This document shows positions 42,517 through 50,994 of a stretch of DNA of 64,000 nt, piece after piece. Origin of the DNA: Roseomonas sp. KE2513. GTDB lineage: Bacteria; Pseudomonadota; Alphaproteobacteria; Acetobacterales; Acetobacteraceae. A program made the translations under genes and the position numbers. The stretch lies in the NCBI RefSeq assembly GCF_016107305.1, contig NZ_RCVR01000026.1, forward strand, positions 1 through 64,000, in the 5' to 3' direction. The notes below the pieces were generated by a model. The model was not told the DNA's origin. It did not search any database and saw only the letters and a program-made list of their open reading frames with translations. Position 1 is the first letter of the stretch, and each line of letters begins with the position of its first letter.

Positions 42517-43578
42517 ATGTCAGAAACCGCCTTCGAGGACCGCGTCGAGTCCCTTCGCATGATCCGTGACAGCGCGGCCGCGGTGGTGCCCGCGGATGGC
42601 GGGCTGGGGCGGGTCCGCGCACTGCGCTTTACCCTGCCGGGCATTGATCCGGCCGTCTGGGGGTCCATGGGTTCCATGGGCTGGATCGGGCTGCGCCTCC
42701 CGGAGGAGGCGGGCGGCATTGGGCTGGGCATGGCCGAGGCCTGCGCACTCCAGGAGGAGCTCGGCCGTGCCTTGGTTCCGGAGCCCCTGGTGGCCGGTGC
42801 ACTCTCCGCCCGGCTTCTTGCCGCCGCCGGGGACACGGCGCTGCTGCCCGCCCTGCTCGTCGGGGAAAGCCTTGTGTTGACCGCCTGGCAGCAATCGGCG
42901 GACAGCCTGGAGGCACCGGGCGATCGCGGGGCCGCGCGGCTGTTCATTCCTATGGCGGACGCTGCGAGAGCCTTCCTCCTCCCCGTGCGGGAAGGTGGCG
43001 GTCTCGCCCTCTATGCCCTGGAAGGCACGCGGACGACGATCCTGAGGACGCAGGATGGCGGCCATGTCGGCAGCCTTGCCCCGAGCCTCGCCGGTGCGCG
43101 TCGCGTCGCGGCTGACGTGACGGAGGTGATGGACCTTGCGCTGGACGAGGCGGCGCTCGGCACGGCCGCCTACCTGCTGGGCCTGATGGAGCGCTGCTTC
43201 GAGATGACGCTCGACTACCTCCGGGCGCGCCAGCAGTTCGGCAAGGCGCTCGGCAGCTTCCAGGCCTTGCAGCACCGCGCGGCCGACCTGAAGATCCAGA
43301 TCGTGCTCACCCGCGCGAGCGTGGAGCGCGCGGCGGTCGACCTGGATGCGGGCGCGGCAGGCGACGCGCGCCGGGCCCTCGTCTCACGCGCCAAGGCCCG
43401 TGCGGCCGAGGCGGCGCTGCGCGTCACGCGCGAGGCCGTGCAGTTGCACGGCGCCATCGGCTATACGGACGAGTACGACATCGGCCTCTTCCTGCGAAAG
43501 GCGATGGTGACGGCCAATGCTTTCGGCTCCGCCGCGCTGCACCGCGCGCGTTACATGCGCTACGCGCCGGGCGGGTAG
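42517..43578 (+). CDS. Acyl-CoA dehydrogenase, short partner subunit
   Basis: A 353-residue member of the family with a weaker middle domain. The N-terminal helical part contains SMGWIGLRLPEEAGGIGLGM, then AEACALQEELGRALVPEPL. The C-terminal domain is clearer: DYLRARQQFGKALGSFQALQ, HRAADLKIQIVLTRASVERA and LHGAIGYTDEYDIGLFLRKA. Shorter, divergent dehydrogenases of this kind often form a heteromer with a full-length partner. The operon also encodes such a partner at 36973-38130. It begins 7 bp after the Bug receptor gene. Confidence 0.88.
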   Translation: MSETAFEDRVESLRMIRDSAAAVVPADGGLGRVRALRFTLPGIDPAVWGSMGSMGWIGLRLPEEAGGIGLGMAEACALQEELGRALVPEPLVAGALSARLLAAAGDTALLPALLVGESLVLTAWQQSADSLEAPGDRGAARLFIPMADAARAFLLPVREGGGLALYALEGTRTTILRTQDGGHVGSLAPSLAGARRVAADVTEVMDLALDEAALGTAAYLLGLMERCFEMTLDYLRARQQFGKALGSFQALQHRAADLKIQIVLTRASVERAAVDLDAGAAGDARRALVSRAKARAAEAALRVTREAVQLHGAIGYTDEYDIGLFLRKAMVTANAFGSAALHRARYMRYAPGG

Positions 43579-43677
43579 TCCGCATAGGCAGCCTCCTTTG
43601 CGCGAGGGAGGGTAGCGACGACACCTTCTGCGTGGCCTTCTCAGTTCATGCATCGGCGCAGTGAGGATCTCGGCCGC

Positions 43678-44904
43678 ATGGGCAGGACTGAAACAGGGCA
43701 CGGAACGACGACGGAGGAGGATGGCTCCGCCCATTGGCAGCGCAACCTCCTCGTCTGCGTTTTCGGGTCCTTCACGACCATCGTGGCCATGACCCTGCTG
43801 CTCCCCTTCCTGCCGCTCTATGTCGAGCAACTCGGGGTCGCCGGGTCGGCGGCCATCGCCACCTGGTCGGGCGCGGCCTTCGGCGCCACCTTCCTCTCCG
43901 CCGCGCTCGTTGCGCCGCTCTGGGGGCAGCTAGCCGACCGGTACGGGCGCAAGCTGATGCTCATCCGGGCGAGCCTCGGGATGGCCGTCGCGATGTCGCT
44001 GACCGGCATGGCGCAGGATGTCTACCAGCTGGTGGGTTTGCGCCTGCTCGCCGGCTTTCTCGGCGGCTACGCCTCGGGATCCTTCGTGCTCGTTGCGACG
44101 CAGTCGCCGAAGGCGCGCTCGGCCTGGGCGCTGGGCATGCTCAGCTCGGGCATCATGGCAGGCAACCTGGCAGGCCCCCTGCTCGGCGGCGTCCTGCCCC
44201 AGCACATCGGCATCCGCGCCACCTTCCTGGCGGCCGGGGCGGTGATCTTCATCGCCTTCCTCGCGACCACGCTACTGATCCACGAGGAGAAGCGGCCGCG
44301 CGGCACCACAGTGGCAAGGGAACGGGGCGGCTTTGCGGCGGTGCCGGACAAGGGGCCCCTGCTGGCCATGCTGGCCACGGGCATGCTGCTGATGTTCGCG
44401 AACATGTCGGTCGAGCCGATCATCACCCTTTACGTCGCGGAGCTGGTGGCGGATCAGGCGCAAGTGACGATGGTAGCGGGCCTCGCGATGTCGGCAGCGG
44501 CGCTCGGCAGCATCCTGTCGGCCGCGCGGCTGGGCAAGCTGGCGGACCGGATCGGGCACTGGAACGTCATTGTCGGTTGCCTGCTCGTATCCGCGCTGCT
44601 GCTGGTGCCGCAGGCCTTCGTCTCCGCCAGCTGGCAGCTCGTGGCCCTGCGCTTTCTGATGGGGCTATCGCTGGGCGGACTGCTGCCCTGCGTCGCCAGC
44701 GTCATCCGGCACAACGTGCCGGACCGCGTCGCCGGCACGATGCTGGGATACTCGACCTCCTCGCAATATGCCGGGCAGGTGGCGGGGCCGTTGCTCGGTG
44801 GCTTCGTCGGTGGGCATCTCGGGATGGGCGCGGTGTTCCTCGGGACGGCGGTGCTGATGGCGGCCGGTGCGGCGTTCAACTGGATGGTCAAGCCGCGCGG
44901 CTAG
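43678..44904 (+). CDS. Major facilitator superfamily transporter
   Basis: A 408-residue, 12-helix transporter. Helix 1 is LLVCVFGSFTTIVAMTLLLP. The MFS motif A loop between helices 2 and 3 is GQLADRYGRKLMLIRASLG, repeated weakly in the second half as GKLADRIGHWNVIVG. Others are LAGFLGGYASGSFVLVATQS and RFLMGLSLGGLLPCVASVIR. The DHA1-type layout resembles multidrug or organic-acid exporters. I choose the ATG at 43678, which has GAGGA ten bases upstream, over one at 43648. It follows the acyl-CoA operon by 99 bp on the same strand. Confidence 0.88.
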   Translation: MGRTETGHGTTTEEDGSAHWQRNLLVCVFGSFTTIVAMTLLLPFLPLYVEQLGVAGSAAIATWSGAAFGATFLSAALVAPLWGQLADRYGRKLMLIRASLGMAVAMSLTGMAQDVYQLVGLRLLAGFLGGYASGSFVLVATQSPKARSAWALGMLSSGIMAGNLAGPLLGGVLPQHIGIRATFLAAGAVIFIAFLATTLLIHEEKRPRGTTVARERGGFAAVPDKGPLLAMLATGMLLMFANMSVEPIITLYVAELVADQAQVTMVAGLAMSAAALGSILSAARLGKLADRIGHWNVIVGCLLVSALLLVPQAFVSASWQLVALRFLMGLSLGGLLPCVASVIRHNVPDRVAGTMLGYSTSSQYAGQVAGPLLGGFVGGHLGMGAVFLGTAVLMAAGAAFNWMVKPRG

Positions 44905-44980
44905 CCTCGGCGGACAGGCGTCGGCGAGCAGGGTGGCAGGCGCCGTTGACCCCTCCCGCAGGGCATGGCAGGCCGGGCCC

Positions 44981-45646
44981 ATGCCCCAGCTCCAGGCCGC
45001 CCAGATCCCGGTCACGCCCTTCCAGCAGAACTGCGCCCTCATTTGGGACGCGGAGAGCGGACATGGCACGGTGATCGACCCCGGCGGGGACGTGCCGCGG
45101 ATCCTGGCCGCCCTGGACAAGGCTGGGTTCAAGGTGGATCGCATCCTCCTGACGCACGGCCACCTGGATCATGCCGGCGGGGCCGCCGCGTTGAAGCGGG
45201 AGTTGGAGGCGCGGCAGGGCGGGACGGTGCCGATCGAGGGACCGGACCGCCGCGACGGCTTCCTCCTTGAAGGTCTTGCGGACCAGGGCGCGCGCTTCGG
45301 CATCGAAGGGCTAGAGAACGTGACCCCCGACCGCTGGCTGGAGGAGGGCGAGACGGTCAGCATTGCCGGGCAGGACTTTGCCGTGCTGCACTGTCCCGGC
45401 CATACGCCGGGCCACGTCGTCTTCATCTCCACGGCGTTGGAGGTGGCGGTCGCGGGCGACGTGATCTTCCGCGGTTCGGTCGGGCGGACCGACTTCCCCT
45501 ATGGCGACCACGCCGCGCTGATCGCCTCGATCAAGGGCAAGCTGCTGCCGCTGGGCGACGGCATCCGCTTTCTCTGCGGCCACGGCCCGGGCTCGACCTT
45601 CGGGGAGGAACGCCGGTCCAACCCCTTCATCAACGGCCAGGACTGA
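44981..45646 (+). CDS. Metallo-beta-lactamase-fold hydrolase (YcbL/glyoxalase II-like)
   Basis: A 221-residue hydrolase with the metal motif LLTHGHLDHAGG, followed by CPGHTPGHVVF, AGDVIFRGSVGRTDFPYGD and CGHGPGSTFGEERRSNPF. This set is that of single-domain glyoxalase II-like proteins such as YcbL, which hydrolyse thioesters such as S-lactoylglutathione. It lacks the C-terminal helical domain of GloB. It is a normal length for the family and stands 76 bp after the MFS gene. Confidence 0.9.
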   Translation: MPQLQAAQIPVTPFQQNCALIWDAESGHGTVIDPGGDVPRILAALDKAGFKVDRILLTHGHLDHAGGAAALKRELEARQGGTVPIEGPDRRDGFLLEGLADQGARFGIEGLENVTPDRWLEEGETVSIAGQDFAVLHCPGHTPGHVVFISTALEVAVAGDVIFRGSVGRTDFPYGDHAALIASIKGKLLPLGDGIRFLCGHGPGSTFGEERRSNPFINGQD

Positions 45647-45686
45647 GGCGCGGCGTCCAGGGACCGTGGGCCGGGCATGGGCCTCC

Positions 45687-47075
45687 TCACCATGAGGCCT
45701 CGACCGCACCGAGTTCCGAGGCGGGCCGGTCCCAATGTGGAATCAGGCTGCCAATCAGCACGGGAGACCTCAGCCGCCGCGCGGGGCCCCAAGGCGTGCG
45801 CTCGATGCCCGGCGCGTAGTCCGCGTCGCGCGGTCCACCAGGCGCGATGGCTGGCGCAGCATCGCTGCTGCCCCCCAGAAGCGCCGCGGTCCGTGCGAGC
45901 GAGAGCCTTGCGCTGACGGCGCCTCCTTTGTCCATCCTTTGGGCCAGGCCGCGGATGGCAGCGGCGGCCATGAGGTAGCCCGTGGCGTGGTCGAGCGCCT
46001 GCACGGGCAGCGGCACCGGGCGGTCGGCCGCTTTCCACTGCATCCCTGCCTCCGCGATGCCGGATGACATCTGCACGAGGCTGTCGAAGCCGCGCCGTCC
46101 GGCCCAGGGTCCGCTCCAGCCATAGGCGCAGAGCGACACGTCGATCAGGCTGGCGTTGAGAGCCCGCCGCCGCGCCGTGTCGTAGCCGAGCCGTTCCAGC
46201 GCACCTGGCCGGTAGCCATGCACCATCATGTCGGCCTCGGCGAGCAGCGCCTCGAAGGTGCGGCGGTCGCCGGGCTCGCGGAGGTCCAGTCGCGCGCAGC
46301 GCTTTCCGAGGGTTACGTCCGGCACCACCGCCGGCTCGTTCCAGTCGGGCGGATCGATGCGCAGCACGTCCGCACCCAAGCCGGCTAGAAAGCGCGTCGC
46401 GACGGGGCCGGCCAGGACGCGCGTCAGGTCGAGCACCTTGATGCCCGCGAGCGGCCGCGACGGCTCAGGCCGCCATCGCCGCCCTGGTCCCTGCCCGCCC
46501 CTCTGCCAGGTGATAAGGGGCTCGGCGATGACTGCGCGGCCCTGCGCGTGGTGCTGCCAGTCCGCGATCGACCGCATGGCGGCCGCGCAGCCGCCGGCTT
46601 GCAGGATCGCCGCCTCCAGCTCGTCCTTGGCCCGGCGCGTGACGGCACCCGCGACTGCGTCCCGATCGCCCCCGCACCCGAGGACGGAGAGCGCCGCGGC
46701 GCGGTGGTGCGGCGCGTTGGTATGGAGGCGGATCCAGCCATTGGCCGCTCGGTAGTCACCGGCGATCGGATCCCAGGGCTCGGGCAACGTCCAGCCCTGG
46801 GGCGCCAGCGAGCGGAGGAACCAAGCGGAGGCGAGGCGCCGGTCCACCGCCACGGGCGGCGGCGAGTTGCCGCTGAGGCGGAGCAGTTCCGCCGTCGCCA
46901 GACCCGCTGCCCCGATCGCCGCCACGGCCAGGTCGGTCACCGCAAAGCAGGATGGCAGGATCTCCTCCCCGTTGACCCGCAACCGCCCCGCGGTAGCCGG
47001 CGCGAGTTCCAAGGATTGGAGGATCTCCTCGAGCATCCTGCCGAGCGCTGAGGCGGCTTCGAGCGCTGTCGTCAT
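45687..47075 (-). CDS. Class III CoA-transferase with extended N-terminal half, divergent from a citrate-synthase fusion
   Basis: A 462-residue protein of the same two-part plan as the one at 30457. The N-terminal half (about 1-200; ELLRLSGNSPPPVAVDRRLA, WIRLHTNAPHHRAAALSVLG) looks like a degenerate family copy. The C-terminal half has LAGIKVLDLTRVLAGPVATR, LGKRCARLDLREPGDRRTFE, MVHGYRPGALERLGYDTARR and DVSLCAYGWSGPWAG. The catalytic Asp lies in VQALDHATGYLMAAAAIRGL. The start at 47075 has GGGAG eight bases before it. It faces the HTH-citrate synthase gene across 74 bp. Confidence 0.85.
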   Translation of the reverse strand: MTTALEAASALGRMLEEILQSLELAPATAGRLRVNGEEILPSCFAVTDLAVAAIGAAGLATAELLRLSGNSPPPVAVDRRLASAWFLRSLAPQGWTLPEPWDPIAGDYRAANGWIRLHTNAPHHRAAALSVLGCGGDRDAVAGAVTRRAKDELEAAILQAGGCAAAMRSIADWQHHAQGRAVIAEPLITWQRGGQGPGRRWRPEPSRPLAGIKVLDLTRVLAGPVATRFLAGLGADVLRIDPPDWNEPAVVPDVTLGKRCARLDLREPGDRRTFEALLAEADMMVHGYRPGALERLGYDTARRRALNASLIDVSLCAYGWSGPWAGRRGFDSLVQMSSGIAEAGMQWKAADRPVPLPVQALDHATGYLMAAAAIRGLAQRMDKGGAVSARLSLARTAALLGGSSDAAPAIAPGGPRDADYAPGIERTPWGPARRLRSPVLIGSLIPHWDRPASELGAVEASW

Positions 47076-47124
47076 GTTCTTCGCTCCCACGATGCCGGGG
47101 AGGCTGCTTCCGCTCGACCGCTGC

Positions 47125-47148
47125 ATCAATCTTGATAAGGTTGATCAA
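47125..47148. promoter_or_regulatory. Operator-like palindromes between divergent CoA-transferase and citrate-synthase fusion
   Basis: ATCAA-TC-TTGAT (47125-47136) and TTGATCAA (47141-47148) are two perfect dyads built from the same half-site, within the 74-bp divergent gap. They could bind the helix-turn-helix domain of the adjacent fusion protein. Confidence 0.4.
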
Positions 47149-47149
47149 C

Positions 47150-48286
47150 ATGAAGGATTGGATCGACCGTGCGGAGGCGCTCGGCCTGCTGGGGGTGAAG
47201 CCGCAGACGCTCTACGCTTATGTCAGTCGCGGGCTGATCGAGGTCCGCCGCGAGGCGAACTCCCGAAGCAGCCAGTACCGAACGGCCGACGTGACCGCCC
47301 TGGCGGGCCGGCGCGGACGCAGCCGCAGCCGCTCGGCCGTCGCGGCGGGCTCCATGGCCTGGGGCGAGCCCTCGGTGGTCACGGCCATCTCGACTGTCCA
47401 TCGCGGCCGCCTCATCTATCGCGGGCTCGATGCGGTGGACTTCTCGCAGCACGCGACGCTCGAGGTGGCGGCTCGCCTACTGTGGAACAGCGCCGGCGAG
47501 GCCGGCTTCGCCATTCCCGTGACCGACACAGGCAACCCCTTCCAGGCACTGGCCGCGCTGGTCCCGGAGAGCCATGCCTCGATCGGACGCAGCAGCGAGC
47601 GGCTGGCTCGCGATGCGCAGGCGGCGATCGCCCGGATCGCTGCTTCCTGTGGCCTCGGTCCGGGCCAGGGGCCGCTCCATGCGACGCTCGGCACGCTGTG
47701 GTCGCTCACGGCAGAGGAGACCGATCTGGTTCGCCAGGCGCTGGTCCTGCTCGCCGACCACGAACTGAATGCCTCCGCCTTCGCGGCGCGCGTTGCAGCC
47801 TCCACCGGTGCGCCGCTCACGGCCTGCCTCCTCGCGGGCCTGAGCACGCTGTCCGGACCGAAGCACGGCGGTGCCAGCGCCGCGCTGCTCCGTCTTCTCG
47901 ACGAAGCGGCGGCGGTCGGGCCGCAGCCGGCGGTGCAGGGCTGGCTGGACCGCCACGGCTTCCTTCCGGGCTTCGGACATCCCCTCTACCCGCAGGGTGA
48001 TGTTCGCGCGGCCGTGCTGGCAACGCGGATCGCCATCGAGCCCATGATGCAGGAGCTGCAGGATCTCGTTCTGGATCTGACGGGCACCCTGCCGAATATC
48101 GACTTCGCGCTGACGGCGCTTGCCCGGGCGATGCGCCTGCCGTCAAGCGCGCCCTTCACGATCTTCCTGCTGGGGCGAAGCGTGGGCTGGGCAGCCCACG
48201 CCATGGAGCAGGCGCGCGACGCGGCCCTGATCCGCCCGCGCGCCCGGTACCAGGGACCGGTTCCGGCCCCCAGCTCCGGAACCTAG
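47150..48286 (+). CDS. Helix-turn-helix/citrate-synthase fusion protein
   Basis: A 378-residue protein. Residues 1-55 form a MerR-like helix-turn-helix (AEALGLLGVKPQTLYAYVSR, then GLIEVRREANSRSSQYRTAD). The rest is a citrate/2-methylcitrate synthase fold. The three catalytic residues appear as His in GPKHGGASAALL, His in GFGHPLYPQG and Asp in LPNIDFALTALARAM. So condensation of an acyl-CoA with an oxo-acid is possible, and a DNA- or ligand-sensing role is also possible. Citrate synthases with such an N-terminal domain exist in proteobacteria; their role is little studied. The ATG at 47150 follows the palindromes directly. Confidence 0.88.
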   Translation: MKDWIDRAEALGLLGVKPQTLYAYVSRGLIEVRREANSRSSQYRTADVTALAGRRGRSRSRSAVAAGSMAWGEPSVVTAISTVHRGRLIYRGLDAVDFSQHATLEVAARLLWNSAGEAGFAIPVTDTGNPFQALAALVPESHASIGRSSERLARDAQAAIARIAASCGLGPGQGPLHATLGTLWSLTAEETDLVRQALVLLADHELNASAFAARVAASTGAPLTACLLAGLSTLSGPKHGGASAALLRLLDEAAAVGPQPAVQGWLDRHGFLPGFGHPLYPQGDVRAAVLATRIAIEPMMQELQDLVLDLTGTLPNIDFALTALARAMRLPSSAPFTIFLLGRSVGWAAHAMEQARDAALIRPRARYQGPVPAPSSGT

Positions 48287-48527
48287 AGCCCCGGCGTACC
48301 TCTCACCAAACAGGCATACCCTTCGCTCATCCCGGCAAGCCTGCACGTCCTTTGGCAGAACGGGTGTGATCGACCGTCCTGCGTCGCCGGACGGAGCCAG
48401 AGGAGGTCGAGCGATGCGCCTTCCTTGCCGTGACCGAAAAGGTCATCGCTATTCGGCAGCGGGAAGCAGTTTGAAAAGGCCCCTTTCCTCTTCGGAACGT
48501 TGGCTTGCATCCCGTCGCTCAAACCTC

Positions 48528-49886
48528 TCAGCGCGCCGAGTTCCGGGCCTCGAGCACACGGTCCACCATCTCTGGCGCGAGCCCGAGATAATTGGCGGGG
48601 TCGCACCGCTGCTGGACCGCCTCCGCACCGCCGAGTGCTTCCACCACCTCCGGCACGTCCATCAGCGCCGCGGCCAGCGTGCGGCCCGACGTGATGGCGG
48701 CGCGGCAGGCGTCGTAGACCACGTCATGGGCGTGCTGCCGCCCTAGTTTGGGGGCGGCGGCCATCATCACGGCTTCCGCCACGATCAGGCCGCCTGACAG
48801 GTCGAGGTTCGCCCGCATCCGACCGGCATCCACCGTCAGGCCTGATAGGGCGAAACAGGCCTGGTGCAGGCAGGATGCGGCAAGCAGGAAGCTTTCCGGC
48901 AGCGCCATCCACTCGAGGTGCCAGGGCCCCGTGGCGCGCTCGAAGTCCTGCACCATCGCGTCCAGCACCAGCGCAACCTGCTGCCGCACAGCCTTGGCCG
49001 TGGCCAGCATGATCTCCGAGGAGATGGGGTTGCGCTTCTGCGGCATGGTGGAGGAAGCGCCGCGCCCCTTCACGAAAGGCTCCATCACCTCGCCGCCGAA
49101 TTCGGTTGACATCATCAGCATGATGTCCGTGGCAATCTTCGCCAAGCTACCGGTGACGAGACCGAGGAAGGCCACGGCCTCCGCCAACCCGTCCCGCGCC
49201 ACGTGCCAGGTGATGACCGGCTGGCCCAGTCCGAGTTCGCGGCAGAACTCCTCCTGCACGCGGAAGCCGTCCGCCCCGAGGGAAGCGAGCGTACCGGTGG
49301 CGCCCGCGAACTGGCCGAGGAGCACGCGTGGCCTCAGCTGCGCCAGCCGCTCCGCATGCCGGTCCATGGCCGCGAGCCAGATCGCCACCTTGTAGCCGAA
49401 GGTGACCGGCAGGGCTTGCTGGAGGTGGGTGCGGCCTGCCATCGGCGTATCGCGGTGGCGCGCCGCGAGCTCGGCGAGGATGCCGCGCAAGGCGTCGATA
49501 TCCGCGCCAACAAGCTCCAGTGCGGCGCGGACCTGCAGCACACTGGCCGTGTCCATGATGTCCTGGGTGGTGGCGCCCCAGTGGACGTAGCGCCCCGCCT
49601 CTCCAGCCGCCTCGGCAAGCTGGTGAACGAGGGGCAGGATCGGGTAGCCGACATTCTCGGTCTCCCGCTTCAGCCGCTCCCAATCGGGGCGGAAATCGGC
49701 GCCCGCGGCCGCGATGCGCTCCGCGGCTTCGCCGGGGATGACCCCGCAACGCGCCTCCGCACGGGCGAGGGCGACCTCGACCTCTAGGTAGCGGCCGACG
49801 AGCGCCTCGTCGGAGAAGACCGCGCGCATGTCGTGCGTGCCGAACATGTCGCGGAAGAGGACGGAGTCGAGGGGTGTGCTGGGCAT
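48528..49886 (-). CDS. Fumarase/aspartase-superfamily lyase (adenylosuccinate lyase / PcaB type)
   Basis: A 452-residue lyase or cycloisomerase. Region 1 has GRYVHWGATTQDIMDTASVL, region 2 AGRTHLQQALPVTFGYKVAI, and the signature loop is GASSTMPQKRNPISSEIM with the catalytic Ser. The tail resembles the ADSL-C domain. It is nearest to 3-carboxy-cis,cis-muconate cycloisomerase (PcaB) and adenylosuccinate-lyase-like enzymes. No other protocatechuate gene is present, so a plain PcaB role is doubtful. It follows a Bug receptor gene by 13 bp on the same strand; the pair is divergent from a GntR regulator. The substrate is probably the acid bound by the receptor. Confidence 0.88.
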   Translation of the reverse strand: MPSTPLDSVLFRDMFGTHDMRAVFSDEALVGRYLEVEVALARAEARCGVIPGEAAERIAAAGADFRPDWERLKRETENVGYPILPLVHQLAEAAGEAGRYVHWGATTQDIMDTASVLQVRAALELVGADIDALRGILAELAARHRDTPMAGRTHLQQALPVTFGYKVAIWLAAMDRHAERLAQLRPRVLLGQFAGATGTLASLGADGFRVQEEFCRELGLGQPVITWHVARDGLAEAVAFLGLVTGSLAKIATDIMLMMSTEFGGEVMEPFVKGRGASSTMPQKRNPISSEIMLATAKAVRQQVALVLDAMVQDFERATGPWHLEWMALPESFLLAASCLHQACFALSGLTVDAGRMRANLDLSGGLIVAEAVMMAAAPKLGRQHAHDVVYDACRAAITSGRTLAAALMDVPEVVEALGGAEAVQQRCDPANYLGLAPEMVDRVLEARNSAR

Positions 49887-49899
49887 AAGGGGGATCCGG

Positions 49900-50895
49900 C
49901 TATTCGGGGCGAACGCCCGCCTGGTTCATCACGTCGCGCCAGCGCTCCATCTCGGAGACGAGGAAGGCGCGGGTTCCCGCAAGGTCCGCTTCCGGCATCG
50001 GTACGTTGCCGAGTTCCGCCAGCTTGGCGACGAAGGCGTCGTCGCGCATCGTGGCCCGCACCTCGCGGTGCAGGCGATCCACGATCGGCTGCGGCGTTCC
50101 CGCCGGAGCGAGAAGCATGTTCCAGGTGGACATTTGGAAGTCCGCCAGTTCCGGGACACCGCTTTCGCGCACCGTGGGAAGGTCCGGCAGGAAGGGCACG
50201 CGCGCGGGCGAGGTGACGGCGAGCGGGCGCACCATGCCGCCGCGGATGCTGCCGAGCGCCGTGGTCGAGGTGTCGTTCACCGAGACGATGGCACCCGAGA
50301 GAAGGTCCGTCATCGCGTTGGCCACGCCACGGTAGACAATGTGGTTCATCCGGGCACCGGTCTTGGCCACGATCTGCACCATGGAGACGTGCGCGGCCGA
50401 GCCGTTGCCGGCGGAGCCGTAGTCGTAGCCATCGGGCTTCGCGCGGGCGGCGTCGATCAGCTCCTTCAGCGTGCGGAAGGGAGAGTTGGCGCCAACCAGC
50501 ACGACGACGGGCCCCTCCATCAGCACGCTGACCGGCACGAAATCGGCCACCGTGTCATAGGGCATCCGCCGGTAGAGGCTCGGGTTGATCGAGTGGGAAA
50601 GGTTGTTGAAGAGCAGCGTGTAGCCGTCCGGCGCGGCCTTCGCGACGACGTCGGCGCCGATGGTGGAACCCGCGCCGGTGCGGTTCTCCACCAGCACGCG
50701 CGCGTTCATCCCCTTCGACAGCTGTTCAGCGAAGACGCGCCCAAGCGTGTCCGTGGGCCCGCCCGCGGAGAAGGGGAGGATCAGGCGGATCGGCCGGTCG
50801 GGATAGCTGCCGGGCGCCTGCGCCTCGGCCACCGCCGGGGCGAACGGGCCTGCCGCCGCGGCAAGCGGGGCCGTCAGGATTGTGCGACGCCTCAT
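49900..50895 (-). CDS. Bug-family (TctC-like) receptor paired with the lyase
   Basis: A 331-residue receptor. The export signal is TILTAPLAAAAGPFAPAVAE. Family landmarks are SYPDRPIRLILPFSAGGPTD, VENRTGAGSTIGADVVAKAA, YDYGSAGNGSAAHVSMVQIV and HIVYRGVANAMTDLLSGAI. The tail ends WRDVMNQAGVRPE. It is the first gene of a two-gene unit with the lyase and is divergent from a HutC-type GntR gene, which probably controls it. No tctAB pair is present. Confidence 0.92.
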   Translation of the reverse strand: MRRRTILTAPLAAAAGPFAPAVAEAQAPGSYPDRPIRLILPFSAGGPTDTLGRVFAEQLSKGMNARVLVENRTGAGSTIGADVVAKAAPDGYTLLFNNLSHSINPSLYRRMPYDTVADFVPVSVLMEGPVVVLVGANSPFRTLKELIDAARAKPDGYDYGSAGNGSAAHVSMVQIVAKTGARMNHIVYRGVANAMTDLLSGAIVSVNDTSTTALGSIRGGMVRPLAVTSPARVPFLPDLPTVRESGVPELADFQMSTWNMLLAPAGTPQPIVDRLHREVRATMRDDAFVAKLAELGNVPMPEADLAGTRAFLVSEMERWRDVMNQAGVRPE

Positions 50896-50915
50896 TGGAC
50901 TATCCTCCCGATTAA

Positions 50916-50947
50916 GTACGAACTATTTCATTGGTACGGTCCTATTT
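50916..50947. promoter_or_regulatory. Candidate operator: direct repeat in the GntR/Bug divergent gap
   Basis: GTACGAACTATTT (50916-50928) and GTACGGTCCTATTT (50934-50947) form an imperfect direct repeat in the 99-bp gap between the Bug receptor gene and the GntR gene. It is a plausible operator or an overlapping promoter pair; evidence is position and repetition only. Confidence 0.35.
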
Positions 50948-50994
50948 GGCGGGAGGTGGCTTGTCAACGACGTTTCATGTTCTAGGAGTGGGCC

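Noticed and set aside
48410-48500. Small dyads GTGACC/GGTCAT and AAAGG/CCTTT after the HTH-citrate synthase fusion
   Set aside because: Short stems or loops too small for a convincing terminator or operator.
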